Assembly: GCF_014651595.1 (NCBI RefSeq)
Contig: NZ_BMXE01000005.1
Coordinates: forward strand, 248,001-312,000
Direction: 5' to 3'
Origin: Pseudovibrio japonicus
GTDB lineage: Bacteria > Pseudomonadota > Alphaproteobacteria > Rhizobiales > Stappiaceae
Length of the DNA stretch: 64,000 bases
Shown: positions 35,738 through 42,876 of the stretch, piece after piece
Position numbering within the stretch: the first letter of the stretch is position 1
Layout: each line of letters opens with the position of its first letter
Notes under the pieces: generated by a model
Told to the model about the DNA's origin: nothing
Database searches by the model: none
What the model saw: only the letters and a program-made list of their open reading frames with translations
Made by a program: the position numbers and the translations under genes

Positions 35738-36787
35738 CTAAATTTTTCGTAATGATTCAAGAATTCCAGCAAAATCAGCGGGTAAGGCCGATTCAAACTT
35801 CATGAATTCCTGCGTTCTTGGGTGTGCAAACGCCAGAAGACCTGCATGAAGGGCCTGACGCTTGAATTCCTCTAACTGGCTTTTCAATGGTTCCTGAAAT
35901 TTATTATATTTTGTTCTGAAGCCAGATCCGTAATCCATATCACCTATTAGCGGATTTCCGATATGGGACATGTGCACCCGAATTTGGTGGGTTCGGCCCG
36001 TTTCCAGACGGCATTCAATCAGGCTTGCGACTGGCACTTCATCTTGCGGACCAAATCTCTCTTGAACCTGCCAGTGGGTGATTGCATGGCGTCCACCTGT
36101 CTTTAGGACCGATATCTTCTGGCGGTTTGCAGTTGAGCGGGCAAGGTTGGCGTCTACTGTGCCTTTGATGGCTGTCGGGGCGCCCCAGACAAGTGCTTTA
36201 TAGGCGCGTTCCAGTGGGCCAGTTTTGCCGTGGTCTGCAAACTGGGCGGCGAGGCCCTGATGCGCCATGTCGTTTTTGGCGACGACGAGCAGGCCTGTTG
36301 TGTCTTTATCAATGCGGTGCACGATGCCGGGGCGTTTGACACCGCCAATGCCGGACAGTGACGTGCCGCAATGATGGATCAGGGCGTTGACCAGTGTGCC
36401 GGTTGGGTTGCCTGCACCCGGATGAACGACGAGGCCTGCGGGTTTGTCGATGACAATGAGGTCGTCATCCTCATAAACAATCGTAAGCGGTATATCTTCC
36501 GGCTGGGGTTCAGCAGCTTCTGGCTCAGGCACAATAAGAGTGATTGTATCTCCGGCAGAGACTCTATATTTAGGCTCCAACACCGTGCGCTGGCCAATTT
36601 GAACCTGACCAGCCCGGATCAGGGCTTGAAGTCGGTTGCGGCTGAAGTCATCTACATGCGCAGCAAGCACAGCGTCCAGACGGCGACCAGTATCTTCTGG
36701 TTCCGGCACAATGACTGTTGGTTGTTGCTCGTTGGTAATCATAGAGTTTGTGAGTGGCTGGATGCCCTCAGGAGATTTATCGTTCAT
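35738..36787 (-). CDS. rluD: 23S rRNA pseudouridine synthase RluD
   Basis: A 349-residue enzyme modifying U1911/U1915/U1917 of helix 69 in 23S rRNA. N-terminal S4 RNA-binding domain at ~32-100 (RRLDAVLAAHVDDFSRNRLQALIRAGQVQIG), catalytic motif GIVHRIDKDTTGLLVVAK with the nucleophilic Asp, and the RLETGRTHQIRVHMSHIGNPLIGD block. The ATG at 36787 has AGGAT seven bases upstream; a second ATG 15 codons later is an alternative. The start codon overlaps that of the divergent gene at 36786 in the tetranucleotide CATG. Confidence 0.93.
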   Translation of the reverse strand: MNDKSPEGIQPLTNSMITNEQQPTVIVPEPEDTGRRLDAVLAAHVDDFSRNRLQALIRAGQVQIGQRTVLEPKYRVSAGDTITLIVPEPEAAEPQPEDIPLTIVYEDDDLIVIDKPAGLVVHPGAGNPTGTLVNALIHHCGTSLSGIGGVKRPGIVHRIDKDTTGLLVVAKNDMAHQGLAAQFADHGKTGPLERAYKALVWGAPTAIKGTVDANLARSTANRQKISVLKTGGRHAITHWQVQERFGPQDEVPVASLIECRLETGRTHQIRVHMSHIGNPLIGDMDYGSGFRTKYNKFQEPLKSQLEEFKRQALHAGLLAFAHPRTQEFMKFESALPADFAGILESLRKI

Positions 36788-37142
36788 GCGTGATCCTAAT
36801 AATGACAGCGATGAAACTGTACAGGACGAACTTGATCCAGCAGCTTTGCGGCTTCAAGGAAAGCTGCGTCGCCTTTTGATGGGGTCAAGCCTTGTCATGG
36901 TGCTCGGCTTATTGGCTGTCTTTGCGGCTATCTTCTATAAGATTAATGCCAATAATTCCAATGTTAGCGCAGATAATATTGCTGCAACCATTGCTATTGG
37001 CCCTGAAGCACAGGTTGTTTCCGTCACTCAGATGGACGGAAAACTCGTGGTCTTGATCAGAGAAGGTGCGGGTCAGGCGCTGGTCTATATTGACCCAGTT
37101 ACCGGACGACAAATCGCTCGTACAGATTTTGTTGCGAGATAG
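36786..37142 (+). CDS. Small single-TM protein divergent from rluD
   Basis: A 118-residue protein: a charged N-terminus, one membrane helix at ~32-54 (LLMGSSLVMVLGLLAVFAAIFYKI) and a periplasmic tail of about 60 residues with short strands (EAQVVSVTQMDGKLVVLIREG, ALVYIDPVTGRQIARTDF). I believe such proteins are conserved divergently from rluD in alphaproteobacteria (possibly the DUF6476 group), but that is memory, not a search. ATG 36786 has AGGAGA nine bases upstream. The frame is open further upstream inside rluD, but only this start fits. Confidence 0.75.
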   Translation: MRDPNNDSDETVQDELDPAALRLQGKLRRLLMGSSLVMVLGLLAVFAAIFYKINANNSNVSADNIAATIAIGPEAQVVSVTQMDGKLVVLIREGAGQALVYIDPVTGRQIARTDFVAR

Positions 37143-37232
37143 GTGGATAAACCCCCTTTTCTTTTGAGGAGGGGGCTTGCCAAGGGCGGAATTAGCAAAT
37201 ATACCCCCGTCCATCGCGAGAGCGAAGCCTAG

Positions 37233-37307
37233 GCGCCCATCGTCTAGCGGTTAGGACGCCGCCCTTTCACGGCGGAAACAGGGGTTCGATTCCCCTTGGG
37301 CGTACCA
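37233..37307 (+). tRNA. tRNA-Glu (TTC), copy 1
   Basis: A 75-nt cloverleaf with encoded CCA: acceptor GCGCCCA/TGGGCGT, D arm GTCTAGCGGTTAGGAC, anticodon stem CCGCC-CTTTCAC-GGCGG (anticodon TTC), T arm AGGGG-TTCGATT-CCCCT. Identity elements fit Glu. Confidence 0.97.
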
Positions 37308-37380
37308 AAGGCTTCTTTTGCGATACCAAGCAGTTATCTGCTTGAAGGCAGGACTTTTAAAAGTCTTCTCACTTTGGTGA

Positions 37381-37455
37381 GCGCCCATCGTCTAGCGGTT
37401 AGGACGCCGCCCTTTCACGGCGGAAACAGGGGTTCGATTCCCCTTGGGCGTACCA
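37381..37455 (+). tRNA. tRNA-Glu (TTC), copy 2
   Basis: Identical in sequence to copy 1, 73 bp downstream of its end; 75 nt with encoded CCA and anticodon TTC. Confidence 0.97.
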
Positions 37456-37527
37456 TAGTTGTCTTCACAACCCCGAGTGGTCATCCGCTCGAAGACAGAG
37501 CTTTTTGTAAGTTCTCTCACTTTGTGA

Positions 37528-37602
37528 GCGCCCATCGTCTAGCGGTTAGGACGCCGCCCTTTCACGGCGGAAACAGGGGTTCGATTCCCCTTGGGCGTAC
37601 CA
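37528..37602 (+). tRNA. tRNA-Glu (TTC), copy 3
   Basis: Identical to copies 1 and 2; 72 bp after copy 2. The three are probably processed from one transcript. Confidence 0.97.
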
Positions 37603-37794
37603 CTTCTTTTCTTCCCACTACATCGTTATGGTCTTTCTTGCTGGCAACGGTTCAAACATCGTGTCTGACGCACATTTGTGTGCCGGATTGTCTGCTGTGT
37701 GTTTTGATGCGTCCGGTAACGCTATATGGCCGCCCCCGAGGTGGGGGATGCTGCGCCTTCACAGGAATGGGTGGAATTTGAAGCAGGTGCGGTT

Positions 37795-38058
37795 TTAGAA
37801 CCAGCGTCCGTTTAGTCCTGCGCCGAGGTGGTGGTCGTCCTTGTCCACATCTGCCCAGAGCTTGTCGTCTGCCTGCGTTTCCGTGGTGATGACTTTTTTA
37901 AGACTTTCGCTGAGCTGAGCATTCATTTCTTTAAGATCATCGATGTTATCGAGAACTTCGATGCGGGCCTCAGCAGTCTGGAGTTCGTTTTTCAATGCAG
38001 CCTTTTTCTTTCCAAAATACCTATCGGCATTGTATTGCCGTTCCATTACCCGAGTCAC
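37795..38058 (-). CDS. Small coiled-coil protein, unknown function
   Basis: An 87-residue hydrophilic protein, with Lys/Glu/Ala/Leu heptad-like pattern at ~17-60 (KKKAALKNELQTAEARIEVL, DDLKEMNAQLSESLKKVI) predicting a coiled coil, and an Asp/His-rich C-terminus ending GAGLNGRWF. A GAGGGA lies seven bases before the GTG start. An opposite-strand frame over the same bases reads as hydrophobic nonsense, so this strand is preferred. No family recognised; no neighbour suggests a role. Confidence 0.5.
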   Translation of the reverse strand: MTRVMERQYNADRYFGKKKAALKNELQTAEARIEVLDNIDDLKEMNAQLSESLKKVITTETQADDKLWADVDKDDHHLGAGLNGRWF

Positions 38059-38348
38059 AATTTGTCCCTCTTCGCTTTTCTAGCTGAACTTTGATAAGAC
38101 AGTGTATTGATCCGCCCGAGGTTTAACGAGTTTCTTTGGGCGGTATCATGACAAACATGGAATAAGTTGCAGCTTGTCCCCCTTTTGTGGACTAGTAATA
38201 CTAACTGTAGGGGAGGTGAGGCAAGAGAACTTTTGTTTTAACTGATCTAATAGTTCTCTGGCTGCATCTGTGCTTTTGGCTATACTGCTGTGAATCATCG
38301 CAGAATACGACTGGTGGCAATGTATAAAAAAAATATCGGGGCTGTTTC

Positions 38349-39161
38349 ATGATGCTGGTTTCACGCCACAACTCTATTCTTGATATCGCGAGAGAGAGCG
38401 GGAAAGTGGAAGTTGACGAGCTTGCCGCGCGGTTCTCCGTCTCGCCTCAAACAATCCGCAAGGATCTGAAAGAGTTGAGCGACCAAGGCTTGCTGACCCG
38501 TGTGCATGGCGGTGCGTTGCTGGCGTTTGGTGTTGAGAACCTGGGCTATTCCGCTCGTAAGGATCTGGCTGGAAAAGAGAAAGAGGCAATCGGTCAGACG
38601 GCAGCGGGGCTGATCCCGGATCGTGCATCCTTATTTGTGAATATTGGGACCACCACAGAAGCGGTGGCGCGGGCGCTGATCCAGCGTAGTGGTCTCATGA
38701 TCATCACCAACAACCTGAATGTGGCGAGTACGCTGCGGCCATTTTCGGAAAATGAAGTCATCATCTGCGGCGGTCATGTGCGTGCCACTGATGGCGGCAT
38801 CGTAGGCGAGGCTGCAGCCGACTTCATTCGGCAGTTCAAGGTGGATTTTGCCGTCATTGGCGTGTCTGCTCTGGATAGTGATGGGGCGCTGCTGGATTAT
38901 GATTACCGCGAGGTCTGCGTCGCACAGGCGATCATAGAGAATGCGCGGCATGTTATTCTGGTGGCTGATCAGACCAAGTTCGAGCGTTCGGCGCCGGTGC
39001 GCATCGGTCACATCTCTCAGGTGGATACGTTTGTGACGGATACGCTGGTTTCTGATGAGTGCCGGAAGCTTCTGAAGGAACATGAGGTTCGGTTGGTAGA
39101 AGTGGATGGCAACGGGCCGCAGGAGCCGGAAGGTGGCGTTGTGAGCGCCAGTGACGCGTGA
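38349..39161 (+). CDS. glpR: Glycerol-3-phosphate regulon repressor GlpR (DeoR family)
   Basis: A 270-residue DeoR-family repressor. N-terminal helix-turn-helix: VDELAARFSVSPQTIRKDLK then LLTRVHGGA. The effector domain closely follows E. coli GlpR: FVNIGTTTEAVARALI, ITNNLNVASTLRPF, GGHVRATDGGIVGEAA, LLDYDYREV and IIENARHVILVADQTKF. Glycerol-3-phosphate is the expected inducer. The gene stands alone, ~19 kb from glpD and glpK, which are its likely targets. The C-terminal ~20 residues (NGPQEPEGGVVSASDA) are an extra tail. Ends at a terminator. Confidence 0.85.
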   Translation: MMLVSRHNSILDIARESGKVEVDELAARFSVSPQTIRKDLKELSDQGLLTRVHGGALLAFGVENLGYSARKDLAGKEKEAIGQTAAGLIPDRASLFVNIGTTTEAVARALIQRSGLMIITNNLNVASTLRPFSENEVIICGGHVRATDGGIVGEAAADFIRQFKVDFAVIGVSALDSDGALLDYDYREVCVAQAIIENARHVILVADQTKFERSAPVRIGHISQVDTFVTDTLVSDECRKLLKEHEVRLVEVDGNGPQEPEGGVVSASDA

Positions 39162-39200
39162 ACCTGATGTTCCGATAGCCCATTAATGAGATTACAAAAG

Positions 39201-39223
39201 AGGCGCCCTGAGGCGCCTTTTTA
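39201..39223 (+). terminator. Terminator after glpR
   Basis: AGGCGCC-CTGA-GGCGCCT followed by five T residues. Confidence 0.82.
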
Positions 39224-39267
39224 ATTGGTGTGAGTGGTGTAGTAGCCGGAGTGTGCCGCCTTGCGCA

Positions 39268-40560
39268 TCAAGCGCGTGAGTTGCCTGTCTTTCTGGCCTC
39301 TGCAATGCGCTCGGCCAGATCTTTGTCAGGCTCTGGGGCAGGAGATGCCTTGTCGGCCTTTTCCGAGGGCGCACTTTTGGGTGCTGCTGGTTTGCGGGTG
39401 CGCGGCTTTGTGGTTTTGGTCGCGGTGCGTTTGGCGCGTGTCGTCTTTGGCTTTGCTTCTGCCTTTGGCGTGCTGGCAGCAATGGAGCTGAGGTCTTTCA
39501 GGACTTCATCATACTTTTCCGAGAGCGGTGGATTTTCTGCGATTGCTTTTGCCGTGATTTGGGCTGCCAAGTCTTTCAGTTCGTTACGCAGGTCGACTGC
39601 TTCTGCGATCTTGGAGCTGCTGTTGACTCTGTCCTCGAGCTGCTTTGTCAGCTTTTCGATGGTTTTCTTTGCTTTTTCCAGATCGTTCTCGAGAGTTTTC
39701 ATAGGCCCGGGCGTTTTTATATTTGGATTTTGGGAGGTGCGTTTGGCAGCTTTTTCAAGCTGGAGCGCGTGTTTGAGGTTGTCGCGCTCTCGTTCGAGCG
39801 AACTGTAGCGGCTCTTGAGCTTTGTAAAGGACTGGGTGGCGAGTTCGGCAGCTTCCGCAGGTGAGGTGGGTTTGTGCTTGGTTTCCGCCTCAGCGGTCAT
39901 CTCTGACACTTGTTTTGAGATCTGGGTCGCCAGCTCTGCCAGTGGATTGTCCATGTCCTGAATGTCGGATGTGTCGATTGGGGTAACAGGCTTGGTTGTG
40001 CCTTCTTCCTCATTCAGTTCCGTATCCAGCTCACGGATTTTATCGCCAGCGGCCTGCTCGTTGAGTTGGATGATCTCGGCAGATGCGGCCTGATTGGTAG
40101 CTTGTGCCGGGGTGTCATCCTTGGCTTCGACCTCTGGCTCCGTGGTGATACGATCATCAGCGGAGAACGGGATTGGGTCTGATGGATTTCTGCGGCGGAG
40201 GAAGCGTGTGGCTTTCTGGGCCATGTTTTTGCGTTCGCGGGCTGACCTGAGCTGTACGACGCTGAGCTCTTCCTTAAGCTCAGCAAGCTGGGCTTCTGCG
40301 GTTGCGCGGGCGGAGGCGTTTTGCGCGAGTTTTTCCATCATGCCCTCGAGGCGGACCTCCATCTGACGGATCGCGATGGCATGTTGAGCGCGCAGTGCAT
40401 CCTTTGCCATGGTGGCACGGGCATAGCTTATGGGGTTGGACGTCTCGATCGCTTTGCGCGTGAGGCGTACAGCACGGCCCCAGATAAAGGGGAGGGCGGC
40501 GAGTGCTAGAATGCTCGCGAGAAAGAAGCCCAGTGCAATGTATAGTGCAATTTCAATCAC
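39268..40560 (-). CDS. Membrane-anchored coiled-coil protein with basic C-terminal tail
   Basis: A 430-residue protein: membrane helix at ~5-29 (ALYIALGFFLASILALAALPFIW), a coiled coil at ~60-115, an acidic disordered region (~135-215), further coiled coils at ~240-345 (SRYSSLERERDNLKHALQLE and LENDLEKAKKTIEKLTKQLE) and a Lys/Ala/Pro/Thr-rich tail at ~370-410 (KTTRAKRTATKTTKPRTRKP) resembling DNA- or polyanion-binding tails. Such proteins occur in Hyphomicrobiales without known function. Convergent with glpR; upstream is eipA on the same strand, 106 bp away. Confidence 0.7.
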   Translation of the reverse strand: MIEIALYIALGFFLASILALAALPFIWGRAVRLTRKAIETSNPISYARATMAKDALRAQHAIAIRQMEVRLEGMMEKLAQNASARATAEAQLAELKEELSVVQLRSARERKNMAQKATRFLRRRNPSDPIPFSADDRITTEPEVEAKDDTPAQATNQAASAEIIQLNEQAAGDKIRELDTELNEEEGTTKPVTPIDTSDIQDMDNPLAELATQISKQVSEMTAEAETKHKPTSPAEAAELATQSFTKLKSRYSSLERERDNLKHALQLEKAAKRTSQNPNIKTPGPMKTLENDLEKAKKTIEKLTKQLEDRVNSSSKIAEAVDLRNELKDLAAQITAKAIAENPPLSEKYDEVLKDLSSIAASTPKAEAKPKTTRAKRTATKTTKPRTRKPAAPKSAPSEKADKASPAPEPDKDLAERIAEARKTGNSRA

Positions 40561-40666
40561 AAACTATGCCTGATCTGTTGAACGGGTGTGAGGGACTGCT
40601 GCAGACTCAAGCGCATTCTCTCACACTCTAACTTGCCAAAATATAACTAACGCAGGGTTAGTTATA

Positions 40667-41263
40667 TCAGAAAGGATTCCATGTTGGCTTCCTAGTAAAT
40701 TTCAAATAGCCCATATTGACGCCAAGACGGGCTCCAACACCTGCGCGAACAGGGACAACGAAGATATCGTTGTTGGACAGAACCTGCATACCAAAGCCGC
40801 CAACGAAGTAGGCTGAGCCCTTCGCGCCAACGTAGCGGCGATAGATGGCGTCCACGCTTGGCAGGTCGTAGACCAGCATCATAACGCGGGCACCGTCGCC
40901 GCCCACATCAAAGCCCAATGAGGGGCCTTGCCAGAAAATCTGGTGGTTGCCGGCGTTGCGTGTGTACAGCGTTCCTTCGCCGTAAGCAGCGCCTGCGAAG
41001 AAGGCGGCGGAGCCTTCCTGTCCAAGAATGTAGCCGTTTGGCTCACCGTACTGTTGAACAGCACGCTCAACGACCTTTGCGAGGCCGGTGGAGATGGAGC
41101 CGAAAAACTCGCTGCCTGCTGTGAGGATATCTTTCTGGTGGTAACGCGATTGATCAACAGGCGTTTGTGCAAATGAATGTGTGTTCAGCGCCAGCAGAGC
41201 GAAAATGGCGCAAAGGACGATTGCAGCTTTGTTGCGCATATTGGCGAACAGGCTCGTCATCAT
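40667..41263 (-). CDS. eipA: EipA-like periplasmic envelope integrity protein (DUF1134)
   Basis: A 198-residue secreted protein; signal peptide to about residue 32 (...LNTHSFAQTP). The DUF1134 domain is unmistakable: GSEFFGSISTGLAKVVERAV, GEPNGYILGQEGSAAFFAG, YGEGTLYTRNAGNHQIFWQG, PSLGFDVGGDGARVMMLVY and a terminal GARLGVNMGYLKFTRKP. The Brucella homologue EipA is periplasmic and important for envelope integrity. ATG 41263 is chosen over a TTG six codons upstream; GGAGACATTGGC precedes it. Confidence 0.88.
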   Translation of the reverse strand: MMTSLFANMRNKAAIVLCAIFALLALNTHSFAQTPVDQSRYHQKDILTAGSEFFGSISTGLAKVVERAVQQYGEPNGYILGQEGSAAFFAGAAYGEGTLYTRNAGNHQIFWQGPSLGFDVGGDGARVMMLVYDLPSVDAIYRRYVGAKGSAYFVGGFGMQVLSNNDIFVVPVRAGVGARLGVNMGYLKFTRKPTWNPF

Positions 41264-41492
41264 GCCAATGTCTCCTTCCAAGAAACCCGAGTATTTGGAT
41301 TGTTCAGAGCAATCTCAATCTTAAGGGCATAGTGCAATTTTTAAGTACAACAAGTTAAAATGCTTTACATCTACCCAATGGTTAGTCGGGGTATAGCTGG
41401 GTAAATGATGCGTATCCCGTTGGCAGCTGTTGCTAATTTCGTAACTGTGTCGAACTTGCCCATTTAGTTAATGCAGGTGATTCGGACTCTGG

Positions 41493-41978
41493 ATGGACAT
41501 TCCCATGATTTCTGATGTTTTCTACAGAAAATTTGCTCGAACGGCCAAAATTCTCGGTGTTTCGATGGTTTTTCTGTCCAGTGCCTCGGTTCTTGCCGCA
41601 GAGCAGGAGCGGTACACCTATACGCTTTCCATGAGTGATCCAGTGTCCTATCAGGTCTCGGAAATTCCCGAAAAAGGGCGTGAAGACGTTACGCTGGCGT
41701 GGGGCGGACGGATCTGGGCGTTTACCAATGAGGGCAATCGGGAGGCGTTTCGACTTGATCCGGAGGTCTATGCCCCATTATTTCAGGGATGCGATGCCCT
41801 CTCACTTGCGCAAGGCTATCGAGCTGAAGGATTGGCGAAAATCTACCTTGTTTATGACCAGCGGTTGTTGCTGTTTCAGAGCCGGGAAAACCGGGCTTTG
41901 TTTCTAACCGCACCGGATATATTACTTGCCAAAGCACAAAATCGTGCAAGTGATGTAAAATGCGGTCCATATCAATGA
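41493..41978 (+). CDS. Secreted YHS-domain-like protein
   Basis: A 161-residue protein with a signal peptide cut near SVLAAEQ (~36). The mature part contains a YHS-like segment at ~70-105: LAWGGRIWAFTNEGNREAF followed by RLDPEVYAPLFQGCDAL, the pattern of YHS domains (G-x-x-W/Y-x-F-x-x-x-x-x-x-x-F-x-x-x-P-x-x-Y). Two cysteines (GCDAL and KCGPY) could form a disulfide. The function of periplasmic YHS proteins is unclear; metal binding is possible. It lies 93 bp upstream of chpT on the same strand. Confidence 0.72.
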   Translation: MDIPMISDVFYRKFARTAKILGVSMVFLSSASVLAAEQERYTYTLSMSDPVSYQVSEIPEKGREDVTLAWGGRIWAFTNEGNREAFRLDPEVYAPLFQGCDALSLAQGYRAEGLAKIYLVYDQRLLLFQSRENRALFLTAPDILLAKAQNRASDVKCGPYQ

Positions 41979-42071
41979 TGTCCTGCTTGGAATTAAACTG
42001 GCAGGAATGTACCTTTTTCGCCACATCTCGAATCAATCATAGGGCCAGTTGGCCAACGTTCTGGAGCGGTT

Positions 42072-42728
42072 ATGTCAGTATTTAAGGATTTGTCTTCTCT
42101 TGATCTTTCCGCACTTCTTGTGAGCCGCGTGTGTCACGACATCATTTCACCTGTCGGCGCCATCACTAACGGTCTGGAAGTGCTGGATGAAGAAGGCAAT
42201 GAGGACATGGCAGATTTTGCGATGGATCTTATTCGCAAATCAGCGCGCCATGCTTCGGCTAAACTGCAGTTCGCGCGCCTTGCGTTCGGTGCTGCCGGAT
42301 CTGCTGGCGCCTCCATTGATACGGGGGATGCGCAGGAAGTTGCTGTTGGATACATGAGCACTGAGAAGGCAAATCTGGAGTGGAACGTTCCGCGTCTGCT
42401 TTTGCCGAAAAATCAGGTCAAGCTGATCCTGAACCTTCTGTTGCTCACCAAGCAGTGCGTTCCACGGGGCGGGACCATTACCATCAGCATGGATGGAGAT
42501 GAAAGCGCACCAAACTTTGTCCTGAAAGCGGAAGGCACGAATGCGCGAATCCCTCAGGATGTGAGCGAGATTCTTTCCGGACAAGAGCCTGAGCGCATTG
42601 ATGCCCACACTGTTCAACCGATATATGCGGTTTTGTTGGCAGCAGAAGCAGGGGTAAATGTGGAGCTGCTGAAAGACGGTGATGCTGTCATATGCAAGGC
42701 AAATACTCAGGTTGCGGAGTCTGTGTGA
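42072..42728 (+). CDS. chpT: Histidine phosphotransferase ChpT
   Basis: A 218-residue dimeric phosphotransferase that relays phosphate from the hybrid kinase CckA to CtrA and CpdR. The phospho-accepting His22 lies in SRVCHDIISPVGAITNGLEV, followed by the second dimerisation helix (MADFAMDLIRKSARHASAKL) and a degenerate HATPase-like domain without ATP motifs. Its partner ctrA is about 9 kb downstream. It directly precedes cheA (~150 bp), placing a cell-cycle phosphorelay gene at the head of the chemotaxis cluster. Confidence 0.9.
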   Translation: MSVFKDLSSLDLSALLVSRVCHDIISPVGAITNGLEVLDEEGNEDMADFAMDLIRKSARHASAKLQFARLAFGAAGSAGASIDTGDAQEVAVGYMSTEKANLEWNVPRLLLPKNQVKLILNLLLLTKQCVPRGGTITISMDGDESAPNFVLKAEGTNARIPQDVSEILSGQEPERIDAHTVQPIYAVLLAAEAGVNVELLKDGDAVICKANTQVAESV

Positions 42729-42876
42729 TTACCTGACAAAAACACCCACTGATTGTGGGTTGGATGAATCTTGCAATTTTTCAACCTATGTTAACCGTTT
42801 CGCTTAACACTCAACCTTAGTTAAATTTTGGAGTCTCGTGTTTGGGGCTCCCCTAAGCATTGAGTGGGTGCGGGCC

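Larger units (their letters stand above)
37233..37602 (+). repeat. Tandem array of three ~148-bp tRNA-Glu units
   Basis: Unit starts at 37233, 37381 and 37528, i.e. periods of 148 and 147 bp. The spacers are also related but diverged: each has a gcttgaaggcag / gctcgaagacag-like segment and ends TTCTCTCACTTTG-TGA or TTCTCACTTTGGTGA just before the next tRNA. This shows whole-unit duplication followed by drift of the spacers and conservation of the tRNAs. Confidence 0.85.

Noticed and set aside
37296-37781. Open frame crossing the second and third tRNA genes
   Set aside because: It is translated tRNA sequence and spacer; the tRNA calls explain it completely.
37828-38094. Plus-strand frame opposite the small coiled-coil gene
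   Set aside because: Hydrophobic shadow without a ribosome binding site; the minus-strand frame has a GAGGGA site and coiled-coil pattern.
42785-42830. A full TTAA-N7-TTAA CtrA site upstream of cheA
   Set aside because: The spacing between TTAA elements is 9 or more bases; only scattered half-sites remain, so no firm site is claimed.
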